64,000 nt of DNA, from assembly GCF_000250655.1 (NCBI RefSeq), contig NC_016935.1, forward strand, positions 6,466,001-6,530,000, given 5' to 3'. Positions within the stretch are counted from its first letter, which is position 1; every line of letters starts with the position of its first letter. A program made the position numbers and the translations under genes. Shown piece after piece: positions 22,433-29,957 of the stretch. The notes below the pieces were generated by a model. It had not been told where the DNA came from and did no database searches. It saw only the letters and a program-made list of their open reading frames with translations. Source of the stretch: Paenibacillus mucilaginosus 3016. GTDB lineage: Bacteria; Bacillota; Bacilli; Paenibacillales; NBRC-103111.

Positions 22433-22711
22433 TCAGGGCACTTCCCGCTTCAACCAGTTGATAAAATCCACTTTAAGTACGCAGTATGGTTTTTCTCCCC
22501 CATTAGCCAGCGGAAAGTCCGGCCGATTCATCACTGAGTATGTGTGGCTGGTGGACCAACGTGTCATTTCAATGATGTCGTTCGCCGACAGCAGATCCGG
22601 ATAATCTGCGAATGGCTCCCGCGGCTGCTCCTTTTTAAGCAGCATCTCCGCCAAATTCCCCAACAACTCCATAACCTTATGCTCGTAAATCGTTGGTTGA
22701 TTTTGCGCCAT
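22433..22711 (-). CDS. Excisionase/AlpA-like helix-turn-helix protein
   Basis: 92 residues from the ATG at 22711. The C-terminal half has the MerR-like helix-turn-helix of excisionases and AlpA-type proteins: LLSANDIIEMTRWSTSHTYS, then RPDFPLANGGEKPY and a VDFINWLKREV end. It may control excision or early transcription. It overlaps the upstream gene by 35 bases. Confidence 0.7.
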   Translation of the reverse strand: MAQNQPTIYEHKVMELLGNLAEMLLKKEQPREPFADYPDLLSANDIIEMTRWSTSHTYSVMNRPDFPLANGGEKPYCVLKVDFINWLKREVP

Positions 22712-22901
22712 CTGAAATCGCATCTCCTTTCATTCGCGCTCCACTTTCGATCCCATCAAGCATCTCCAGCAGTTCTTCTAGGTCCTTCACGACCTCTTCG
22801 ATCGTGTATCCCATATCCATCTCTGTCTGCAGCCCAACAATCGTCCGAAGCACCATTGCCTTCGCTTCGACCACCGACCATGCAACCTGAACGTCCTTCA
22901 T
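22677..22901 (-). CDS. Small helical early phage protein
   Basis: 74 residues behind GGTGGTGAC. Acidic helical middle (YTIEEVVKDLEELLEMLDGI) and a hydrophilic end that overlaps the next gene. No family recognised. Confidence 0.55.
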   Translation of the reverse strand: MKDVQVAWSVVEAKAMVLRTIVGLQTEMDMGYTIEEVVKDLEELLEMLDGIESGARMKGDAISDGAKSTNDLRA

Positions 22902-22911
22902 AAGTCACCAC

Positions 22912-23139
22912 CTATACGGACGATAAATTCAACTTTACGTTTAAATTTTCGTCAAAAAAATTTGAGACCGGCTCATCTAAAGCTTGAGCAATGCTCTCCA
23001 ATTCTTGGACGGTGATGGCACGCTTGCCATTCTCCTTCATGTTGTAGTTAGCAATAGTCATTCCCACCTTCTTAGCCACGAAAGTTTGAGATACGCCCTT
23101 CGATTTCCTTACTTCTCTGATTCTTTCAAAGATTTCCAC
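22912..23139 (-). CDS. Cro-like XRE regulator
   Basis: 75 residues with an Xre helix-turn-helix (IREVRKSKGVSQTFVAKKVG, then MTIANYNMKENGKRAITVQE). It is divergent from the CI-like gene across the operator region and is the first gene of the lytic early operon, so a Cro role is likely. Confidence 0.85.
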   Translation of the reverse strand: MEIFERIREVRKSKGVSQTFVAKKVGMTIANYNMKENGKRAITVQELESIAQALDEPVSNFFDENLNVKLNLSSV

Positions 23140-23180
23140 TCCATCACCGCCCTTAAACGTAAAGTTGAATCTTTAAGTAG

Positions 23181-23209
23181 AGTATATTTCAACAAATCGT
23201 TTAAGTCAA
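23181..23209 (-). promoter_or_regulatory. Early lytic promoter (PR-like)
   Basis: On the minus strand TTGACT (-35), a 17-base spacer and TATACT (-10) precede the Cro-like gene by about 42 bases. It is the strongest promoter sequence in the immunity region. CTTAAACG/CGTTTAAG inverted copies flank it and may be operator half-sites. Confidence 0.7.
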
Positions 23210-23236
23210 CACGTTATTAAACTTAATGTTGATTCA

Positions 23237-23255
23237 TTTTAACGCAACGTTAAAA
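23237..23255. promoter_or_regulatory. Candidate repressor operator (19-bp dyad)
   Basis: TTTTAACG CAA CGTTAAAA is a perfect inverted repeat just upstream of TATACT (23,266-23,271), the probable -10 box of the CI-like gene. A bound dimer could control the repressor promoter. Confidence 0.5.
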
Positions 23256-23298
23256 CGTGGTAACATATACTCAAATTATGGATAGGGCGGGCATACAT

Positions 23299-23670
23299 AT
23301 GTCATTAGGATCAAGATTGAAATCAGAACGTGAAAAGCGCGGTTGGTCTCAATTGTTGGCAGCAGAAAAACTAGGCATTACAAATGCTGTCCTTTCAAAC
23401 TATGAGAGGGATTACAGAGACCCAGATACTGAGACACTTAAAAAAATGGCAGATCTTTACGAGGTGACCACGGATTACCTATTAGGCAGGGTAGAAGCAG
23501 AAAAACCAAACACTTATGAAGATCCCCTTGAAGATCCCTATCGAAGCATTCACTTTAATGGGTGGGATAAACTTTCACCTGAGGATCAAGAGGAAATAAA
23601 GGCGTTTTTTAGAGCAAAAATTATGATCAGAGAAGCAGAGGAAAGAAACAAGCGGAATAAAAAAAATTGA
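23299..23670 (+). CDS. CI-like XRE repressor
   Basis: 123 residues from the ATG at 23299. Upstream starts at 23257 and 23278 lie on or before the expected transcription start. The N-terminal helix-turn-helix (LGSRLKSEREKRGWSQLLAA, then KLGITNAVLSNYERDYRDPD) ends in the usual VTTDYLLGR; a short acidic C-terminal segment follows without a LexA-type protease fold. Repressors of this short type are removed by ImmA-like proteases rather than by self-cleavage, which fits the protease gene downstream. Confidence 0.85.
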   Translation: MSLGSRLKSEREKRGWSQLLAAEKLGITNAVLSNYERDYRDPDTETLKKMADLYEVTTDYLLGRVEAEKPNTYEDPLEDPYRSIHFNGWDKLSPEDQEEIKAFFRAKIMIREAEERNKRNKKN

Positions 23671-23679
23671 GGTGTTAAA

Positions 23680-24744
23680 TTGGACAACCGAGATTTAGGG
23701 AAAATAGAGCATTCCCCCATTAAAACAAATGTCCAAATTAAAGAATCGAAGCAGCCAATAAAAACGCCTGGTTGTATGAGTTTTTTGGTGTGGAGCTCAA
23801 TTATCATAGTCGTTCTAATTCTTATTGCACTCAGAAATGAAGACGAAAAGAAAACCGTAACCCAATCAATTACTAATACCAAAGTAGAACAAGCACGAAA
23901 AAACCTAGATCCAACAACACAGAGGCTTATCTCATTTAATGTAACACCTCATGAATCAGTTGTTCGATATGGCCAGCAATTAAAATATTCATTAATACTG
24001 AAGAATGAAGGAGATCATACAATAAACGGAGCAAACATCTCTGTAGATGGTGATTGGTATAAATATTCGAATATATCACTTTCTGAAAATGCAAAATTAG
24101 AAAATGGGATTTTGAGTGACAAGATCATATATTCCGATAAAATTGAGCCTCAGCAACAAGTGACAATTGAATTTACAGGTACTGTAAATGATGGTACCGA
24201 AATTGATCCCGCAGGTTTTATTTGTCAGTTTATTCCAACAACTACCTTTGATAATAGAAAATTTGTTGGCGATGTAGATAAACAGACATTGCAGGTCTAC
24301 ATACTCCCAGAAAAACAAGGTGCAGAAAACGTTAATGTCAGCGTATCGGAGGCGAAAAGGGAACTAGCAAACTATACACCTGCAATGATTGATTTCAATC
24401 TTGAAACTAAAATTAACACACTATCCTCTGGAGAAAAAGCTGAGTTAGTTTTAAATATAGAGAACAAAGGCGATCGGCCAATTGAGGGCCTGTATATGTA
24501 TGCCAGCAATGATTTTAGCTACCTCGAGAATCTTCAGGTTTCCAGTGGTCAGATTGAACCTGGTCTGCTAACCCAAACAATTAAAATAGAAAATGTAATT
24601 AATCCAAACACTTCAATGACATTAACCATTACTGGAACACTCAATAAAATAACTAAAGAGAAACTAAAGTTAACTGTCTCTCCAGGAAGATCAGTCAATG
24701 GCGAAGAGGTTATTGTCTTAGGCGATTCAGAAAAAAAGAAATAG
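23680..24744 (+). CDS. Membrane-anchored protein with two Ig-like/CARDB-like domains
   Basis: 354 residues from a TTG start behind GAGGTG; no ATG is near. One transmembrane helix (residues 33-52, CMSFLVWSSIIIVVLILIAL) follows a short cytoplasmic part. Outside are two similar beta-rich domains, about 85-205 and 220-345. Both contain the pattern of YSLILKNEGDHTINGANIS and LVLNIENKGDRPIEGLYMY, as in DUF11/CARDB-type folds. It is AT-rich and occupies the place between repressor and protease where cargo is often found. A lysogen-expressed surface protein, function unknown. Confidence 0.65.
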   Translation: MDNRDLGKIEHSPIKTNVQIKESKQPIKTPGCMSFLVWSSIIIVVLILIALRNEDEKKTVTQSITNTKVEQARKNLDPTTQRLISFNVTPHESVVRYGQQLKYSLILKNEGDHTINGANISVDGDWYKYSNISLSENAKLENGILSDKIIYSDKIEPQQQVTIEFTGTVNDGTEIDPAGFICQFIPTTTFDNRKFVGDVDKQTLQVYILPEKQGAENVNVSVSEAKRELANYTPAMIDFNLETKINTLSSGEKAELVLNIENKGDRPIEGLYMYASNDFSYLENLQVSSGQIEPGLLTQTIKIENVINPNTSMTLTITGTLNKITKEKLKLTVSPGRSVNGEEVIVLGDSEKKK

Positions 24745-24767
24745 AAATTTCTCTTACAAATTAGTTA

Positions 24768-24793
24768 TTCGCCCTTATGGGCTTTTCTTTTAT
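24768..24793 (+). terminator. Terminator after the Ig-like membrane protein
   Basis: GCCC, a TTAT loop and GGGC are followed by TTTTCTTTT. The stem is short but the U tract is long. It would separate the repressor operon from the protease gene. Confidence 0.55.
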
Positions 24794-24802
24794 AGCAAAA
24801 GG

Positions 24803-24816
24803 CGAACGTATATTCG
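24803..24816. promoter_or_regulatory. LexA-like palindrome, copy 2
   Basis: CGAACGTATATTCG, 27 bases before the ImmA start codon; identical (inverted) to the site at 12,114. It fits the Gram-positive SOS box core at seven of eight positions and overlaps TATATT, a possible -10 box. LexA control of the protease would tie prophage induction to DNA damage. Confidence 0.5.
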
Positions 24817-24843
24817 AAAAACGACTCGCTGCCGAGGTGGATC

Positions 24844-25332
24844 ATGAATTTGACAAAGTATCAGACCACGCACTTGGAAGACTTCGTGGACGAGCTTTAT
24901 CGAAGGCTCAACGTTTCTAGCCCAGAGCAATTGACTGTTGAGTATATTTCAACAGCTTTGGGCATTCGAGTTGATTACGCGCCTATTAGCTGTAGCGACG
25001 AATGTGGAGGTCGTTTCATTATTTATTTGAATTTTAATCTCCCTCCAAGTGATCACTTTAAAGAATTCCTTCATGAACTTGGCCACGCAATGAGACATGA
25101 GGGGAATCAAATACATATGCACCCTCTCATGCGGGAATGGCAAGAATGGGATGCAGAAAACTTTGTACTCTACGCGAGCATACCTTTCCTCCTGCTTCGT
25201 ATAATGGAACTCCCGAGAGACCAACATTCAGCGATCGAACTTATCGCAACTACATTCAGAGTAGATCCAGAGATGGCACACACACGATACCATCAAATTT
25301 TACGTAGGATATATTGTTCAATGTGGAGGTAA
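24844..25332 (+). CDS. ImmA/IrrE-type metalloprotease
   Basis: 162 residues. The zinc site is HELGH (His77, Glu78, His81), with a likely third ligand in WDAENF near Glu105. The surrounding pattern (FKEFLHELGHAMRHEGNQ) is that of the ImmA/IrrE family, which in ICEBs1 cleaves the element's repressor upon SOS or cell signals. Here it probably degrades the CI-like protein encoded 1.2 kb upstream. The integrase gene follows after six bases. Confidence 0.88.
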   Translation: MNLTKYQTTHLEDFVDELYRRLNVSSPEQLTVEYISTALGIRVDYAPISCSDECGGRFIIYLNFNLPPSDHFKEFLHELGHAMRHEGNQIHMHPLMREWQEWDAENFVLYASIPFLLLRIMELPRDQHSAIELIATTFRVDPEMAHTRYHQILRRIYCSMWR

Positions 25333-25338
25333 TTTTCG

Positions 25339-26424
25339 ATGGCCGTCAAACTGAAGGGCACGATCCGCGAACGCGGCGACAAATTTGAGTATGTAATCGA
25401 CGTAGGTCGGCATCCAGTGACGGGGAAGCGAATGCAGGAAACGGGGACGAGGGCTACTTATGCCGATGCCGAACAGGCCCTGATAGAGATCAATCGGAAC
25501 ATTCAGCTGGGGCAGAATATAAGAAGTGTTACTCTAGGGGAGTTTATAACGAGGTATTACGAAGAAGTTGTGAAGTATGATGTTCGCCCTCCCACCTTCC
25601 ACCAGCAAATGCATATGGTATCTTTGATCATTCCGAAACTCGGCGACAAGCGGATCGATAAAATCAGTTACGACGATATTGAAAACTTATACAAAAAATT
25701 GTTGGACGAAGGTCGTGGCAAAGCCACAATAAAAAACGTATGCATGGTGCTCCGAAAAACTTTCAAGCACGCAATGATAAAAAGACTTATAATGTATGAT
25801 GTTGCTAAAGAAGTGAAGCCCTTTGCTTATAGGCCCCCACGGATGAACGTGTGGCTGCCAGAGCAGGTCAATCACTTTTTGATGACGATGAAAGGGACGG
25901 AGCGGCATGCCTTTTATTCACTCGCATTTTCAACCGGCATGCGGATCGGTGAGATTACTGGTTTATACCACTCCGATATAACACCACAGACAAATGAGGT
26001 CCATGTTAGGCGCGCTCTCAAGAAGCTGAGGGGTGTTGGATTGGTGTTCGATGATCCAAAGACGGAGAACTCAATTCGAAGCATTGAAATCCATCCGAAG
26101 CTCACGCAGCTCCTTCTGGAGATAAAACCTAAACCAGGCACACCGGTACTCTTCACGAATCGAGTAAATAAGCCGATGGATCCGAAGGCAGTCCGGGAAG
26201 TGTTCCAAAAAGATATAGCAGCGAGTAAACTGCCTCCCATTAGGTTCCATGATATAAGGCATACCGTCGCCACAACCCTCTTAGCCAGCGGCATCCCTGT
26301 CCACTCTGTAGCTGAAATCTTAGGCGACAAGGTGGAGACAGTCCTTACCACTTACGCTCACGTGCTCCCTAAAATGAGAACCGAAGCTGCTCATAGTATT
26401 CACAGATCTTTCTTTGAAATATGA
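25339..26424 (+). CDS. int: Tyrosine site-specific integrase
   Basis: 361 residues. An N-terminal arm-binding domain (VKLKGTIRERGDKFEYVIDV) is followed by a core-binding SAM-like domain (about 62-160) and the catalytic domain: Arg202 (TGMRIGE), Lys241 (DDPKTENS), His304-x-x-Arg307 (FHDIRHT) and Tyr339 (TTYAHV). The second His/Trp position reads Asp330 (ILGDKVE), a change from the usual LGH. RBS GGAGG lies in the end of the preceding gene. Being last on the right, it marks the prophage edge. Confidence 0.93.
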   Translation: MAVKLKGTIRERGDKFEYVIDVGRHPVTGKRMQETGTRATYADAEQALIEINRNIQLGQNIRSVTLGEFITRYYEEVVKYDVRPPTFHQQMHMVSLIIPKLGDKRIDKISYDDIENLYKKLLDEGRGKATIKNVCMVLRKTFKHAMIKRLIMYDVAKEVKPFAYRPPRMNVWLPEQVNHFLMTMKGTERHAFYSLAFSTGMRIGEITGLYHSDITPQTNEVHVRRALKKLRGVGLVFDDPKTENSIRSIEIHPKLTQLLLEIKPKPGTPVLFTNRVNKPMDPKAVREVFQKDIAASKLPPIRFHDIRHTVATTLLASGIPVHSVAEILGDKVETVLTTYAHVLPKMRTEAAHSIHRSFFEI

Positions 26425-26510
26425 TCTTCAATCCGCCAAAACCTGTGGATAACTTGCTTATGTTTTCGGCATTGTGAGCAGAGATGTGAGCGTCCTAATT
26501 TCTTACAAGA

Positions 26511-26539
26511 AAGAAACCCCACAGTAAAAGGGGTTTCTG
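26511..26539 (+). terminator. Hairpin after the integrase gene
   Basis: AGAAACCCC and GGGGTTTCT form a nine-base perfect stem about 90 bases after int. The following bases lack a clear T run, so termination is uncertain; it may stop int transcription. Confidence 0.45.
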
Positions 26540-26586
26540 AATAAGTTGTCAATTAAGGGTGTTTTATGCTATAAAAGATGTAGTTC

Positions 26587-26627
26587 GCGAACCGGAGCCC
26601 TTCGGCTTTACCATTCATGCGGTTCGC
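26587..26627 (+). other. Inverted repeat in the dapH leader
   Basis: GCGAACCG and CGGTTCGC (eight base pairs) enclose a smaller GAGCC-CTTC-GGCTT hairpin, 42 bases before dapH. It could be a leader RNA structure or part of the attachment site. Confidence 0.4.
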
Positions 26628-26668
26628 TTCCTGGTACGTACTATTACATAAGGAGCTGTAATCCCCTC

Positions 26669-27383
26669 ATGTCGATTGAAATGAATACGGAAGAAGTCAT
26701 TAACCTGAATCAAAACAAGCAAAAAGAAAACCCCTGTCAAAGTCTACGTCAAGGGCGACCTTGCTTCCATCGCTTTCCCTGAAGGCATCCAGGCGTTCAT
26801 CTCCGGCCCGAGCGGCGTGCTGTTCGGCGAATGGACCGAAATCAAGAGCGTGCTGGACGAGCATGCGGCGAAGATCGAAGACTACGTGGTCGAGAACGAC
26901 CGCCGCAACTCCGCGATTCCGCTGCTTGATCTGAAGGGCATCAATGCCCGCATCGAGCCGGGCGCGATCATCCGCGATATGGTGGGCATCGGCGATAACG
27001 CGATCATCATGATGGGCGCAGTCATCAACATCGGCGCTTCCATCGGCGAAGGCACGATGATCGACATGGGCGTTGTCATCGGCGGCCGTGTCAAGGTCGG
27101 CAAAATGTGCCACATCGGCGCAGGCTCCGTCCTCGCAGGCGTCATCGAGCCGCCATCGGCCCAGCCGGTCGTCATTGAAGACGATGTACTCGTAGGCGCG
27201 AATGCCGTCATCCTCGAAGGCGTACGCGTCGGCGAAGGCTCGGTCGTTGCGGCCGGCGCCGTCGTTGTCGAAGACGTGCCTCCGTTCAGCGTCGTGGCCG
27301 GTACGCCGGCCCGTGTCATCAAGAAAGTCGATGACAAGACGAAGTCCAAAACCGAAATCCTGAAGGACCTGCGCACGCTGTAA
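26669..27383 (+). CDS. dapH: Tetrahydrodipicolinate N-acetyltransferase, frameshifted
   Basis: A left-handed beta-helix acyltransferase with hexapeptide repeats (about residues 90-185) and the C-terminal TPARVIKKVDDKTKSKTEIL. It acetylates tetrahydrodipicolinate, the first step of the acetylase branch to meso-DAP and lysine. The start (MSIEMNTEEVINLNQN) and the body (SKKKTPVKVYVKGDL onward) are in different frames: one extra A near 26,717 in caaaacaagcaaaaa explains it. An ATG at 26817 would give a shortened 188-residue protein. The deacetylase and patA follow, completing the pathway. Error in the read is likely, but real loss next to a prophage edge cannot be excluded. Confidence 0.85.
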
Positions 27384-27416
27384 GCTTTCTGCGACGCGAA
27401 ACCATTCAGTGAGAGA

Positions 27417-27446
27417 AGGCCCGGCGCCCCGTGCGCCGGGCTTTTT
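27417..27446 (+). terminator. Terminator after dapH
   Basis: GCCCGGCGC and GCGCCGGGC form a nine-base stem with TTTTT following, between dapH and the deacetylase gene. Confidence 0.8.
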
Positions 27447-27531
27447 GCTAAATGGCCGGCTTGCCGGATGTGAACTGAGATGCAAAGCATCCCTCGGCCG
27501 TCTATTCCAACTCCCAGAGGAGGCAGCTCTT

Positions 27532-28668
27532 ATGACCACTACGTTTGATTCCGTCCGGATCCGCCGGGATCTTCACCGTATTCCCGAGCCCGGCTACCAG
27601 GAATTTAAGACCCAGCGTTACCTGCTGGATACTATCGCCGCCCTCCCCCAGGAGCATATCGAAGTGCGCACCTGGCGCACCGGCGTCCTGGTGAATGTCA
27701 AAGGCACGAACCCGCAGCGCAGGTACGGCTACCGCGCCGACATGGACGGCCTGCCGATCGAGGAAGAGACGGGCTATGACTTCCGCTCCGAGCATCCGGG
27801 CTTCATGCATGCCTGCGGACATGATCTGCACATGACGATCGGCCTTGGCGTGCTGTCCCGTTTCGCCCGGCAGCCGCTCCGCGACAACCTGACCTTCATC
27901 TTCCAGCCGGCTGAGGAAGGACCGGGCGGCGCCCTGCCCATGCTGCAGAGCGAGGAGCTGCGGGACTGGATGCCGGACGAGATGTTCGCGCTCCATATCG
28001 CGCCGGAATATCCGGTCGGAACGATCGCGACGAAGCCGGGCATCCTGTTCGCCAACACATCGGAGCTCTTCATTGACCTGATCGGCAAAGGCGGCCATGC
28101 CGCTTTCCCGCACAACGCCAACGACATGATCATCGCCGCCTGCCAGCTCGTCGGGCAGCTGCAGACTGTGATCTCGCGCAACATCAATCCGCTCGACTCC
28201 GCCGTCATTACGATCGGCCGGATGGAAGCCGGCACGAAGCAGAACATCATCGCCGAGAAAGCTCGTCTCGAAGGGACGATCCGCACCCTCTCCGCCGAGT
28301 CGATGAAGCTCGTGAAGTCCCGGATCGAAGCGGTGGTCTCCGGCATTGAGGCCTCCTTCGGCTGCCGGGCCGAGATCAATTACGGGTCGAACTACCGCCA
28401 GGTATACAACGAAGCGGAGGTAACCGGGCGCTTCATGTCCTGGCTGCGGGAGACGCGCGCCGGTGACGTTCAGCTCGTCGAGTGCACGGAAGCGATGACC
28501 GGCGAAGACTTCGGCTACTTCCTCGAAGCCGTACCCGGCTTCATGTTCTGGCTCGGCGTGAGTACACCTTACGGACTGCACCATGCGAAGATCGAGCCGG
28601 ACGAGCGGGCGATCGATGTGGCTGTCAGCGTGATGACGGACTACTTCACCTGGAGATCCGCCGAGTAG
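27532..28668 (+). CDS. dapL: N-acetyldiaminopimelate deacetylase (M20 family)
   Basis: 378 residues from the ATG at 27532, behind GAGGAGG. M20 metal sites are visible: RADMDGLP, HACGHDLHMTI, PAEEGPGG, with a GKGGHAAFPH dimerisation segment and a C-terminal AMTGEDFGYF/LHHAKIEPDE. It removes the acetyl group from N-acetyl-LL-diaminopimelate, as YkuR does in Bacillus. Position between dapH and patA separates it from the many other M20 amidohydrolases. The symbol dapL is also used for a different enzyme (an aminotransferase) in other organisms. Confidence 0.85.
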   Translation: MTTTFDSVRIRRDLHRIPEPGYQEFKTQRYLLDTIAALPQEHIEVRTWRTGVLVNVKGTNPQRRYGYRADMDGLPIEEETGYDFRSEHPGFMHACGHDLHMTIGLGVLSRFARQPLRDNLTFIFQPAEEGPGGALPMLQSEELRDWMPDEMFALHIAPEYPVGTIATKPGILFANTSELFIDLIGKGGHAAFPHNANDMIIAACQLVGQLQTVISRNINPLDSAVITIGRMEAGTKQNIIAEKARLEGTIRTLSAESMKLVKSRIEAVVSGIEASFGCRAEINYGSNYRQVYNEAEVTGRFMSWLRETRAGDVQLVECTEAMTGEDFGYFLEAVPGFMFWLGVSTPYGLHHAKIEPDERAIDVAVSVMTDYFTWRSAE

Positions 28669-28691
28669 CCGATAGGTCACATCCGAAGCAC

Positions 28692-28735
28692 AAAAAAACC
28701 ACACTTGCAGGGGATCCTGCACCGTGTGGTTTTTC
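28692..28735. terminator. Bidirectional terminator between the deacetylase gene and patA
   Basis: ACCACAC and GTGTGGT pair across an inner loop, with an A run on the left and a T run on the right. The two genes converge here. Confidence 0.8.
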
Positions 28736-28773
28736 TGTATCTTGGCACCATAAACCAGCTTTCCCCGGGCTCG

Positions 28774-29939
28774 TTACAGTCCCTTCACAAAAGCTTCCAG
28801 CCGGTCCATCCCCGCTTCCAGCACGTTCATGGCATAAGCGTAAGAGATCCGGATGTGCCCTTCGCCGTACACCGAGAAGGCATCCCCCGGCACAACGGCG
28901 ACCCGCTTCTCCTCGAGCAGCCGCAGGGTGAACTCCATCGAAGGCATCCCGAACCGTTCGATGGACGGGAACAGGTAGAATGCCCCTTCCGGCTTCACGA
29001 GGTCGAAGCCCATCCCCTGCAGCCGGTCAAAGACGAAGTCCCGGCGCTTCACGTACTCGGCCTTCATCGGCAGCGCGTCGTCCCGGCCGGCCGTGAGCGC
29101 TTCGATCGCCGCGTACTGCGAGATGGAGCTCGCGCACGTCACCGTTGTACCTGGTGCGCCTTGACCATATGCTGCGACACGTAAGCCGGAGCGAAGGTAA
29201 AGCCGATCCGCCAGCCGGTCATGGAGTGCGACTTCGACAATCCGTTGATCACGATCGTCTTCTCCCGCATTCCCGGCAGCGAGGCGATGGAGCGGTGCGG
29301 CGCATCGTAGATCAGCTCGCTGTAGATCTCGTCGGAGACGACGAACAGCTGGCGGTCCTGCAGCAGCGCAGCCATGTCAGCCAGCTCCTGCTCGGTCATC
29401 ACCCGCCCCGTCGGATTCGACGGATAGCACAGAATGATGCAGCGGGTGTTCTCGGTGAGATGGGGCTCGAGCAGCTCGGCCGTCAGCTTGAACCCGTTCT
29501 GCCGGGTGTCCACGTAGACCGGAATCCCCCCGCACAATCTCACGAGCGGTTCGTAGCCGGGATAAATCGGCCCCGGCAGAATCACTTCCGCTCCGGGCTG
29601 CAGGATCGTCCGGAGCGTGATGTCGAGCGCCTGGCTGGCGCCGACCGTCACGATCACTTCCTCGGCCGGATCGTACTTGAGGCCGTATTTGGCGTCCATG
29701 AATGCCGCGGCGGCTTGGCGGAGCTCAGGCAGCCCGGCGTTCGGCGTATAGACCGTCCGCTGATCGGCAATGGCCTGCTCCGCCGCGCGCAGGATATGAT
29801 CCGGCGTCGGGAAGTCCGGCTGGCCGATCGTCAGCGACAGCGCATCCGGATAACCGGCCACCTTGTTCGCGATTTTGCGGATTCCCGAGATTTGAATCTC
29901 CTTGAGTCTCGGATTGATTAAGTGTTCAAGCTCTCCCAT
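28774..29939 (-). CDS. patA: N-acetyl-LL-diaminopimelate aminotransferase, frameshifted
   Basis: A class I PLP aminotransferase of about 388 residues: PDALSLTIGQPDFPTP near the start, CYPSNPTGRV, VVSDEIYSELIYD and the PLP-lysine motif SKSHSMTGWRIGF. The frame breaks near 29,140: after KAHQ the sequence should read YNVTCASSISQYAAIEA, but two extra G (one before tac, one before gtgacg, about six bases apart) shift it. With the two previous genes it completes the acetylase pathway to meso-DAP, which gives patA as the likely identity. Two single-base errors so close together point to a poor read. Confidence 0.8.
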
Positions 29940-29957
29940 GACTTCCGTTCCCCGCCT

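Larger units (their letters stand above)
26425..26668. other. Prophage-chromosome junction region (attachment site expected)
   Basis: 244 bases between the integrase stop and dapH without a gene. The sequence changes here from phage to chromosomal character. With a tyrosine integrase at the edge, one att core should lie here; its partner is outside the window, so the exact core cannot be fixed. No tRNA gene is present, so integration is not in a tRNA. Confidence 0.5.

Noticed and set aside
26700..27539. Long minus-strand frame opposite dapH, rich in Asp and Ala
   Set aside because: It is the antisense shadow of the hexapeptide-repeat gene; GC-rich coding sequence often leaves such open frames.
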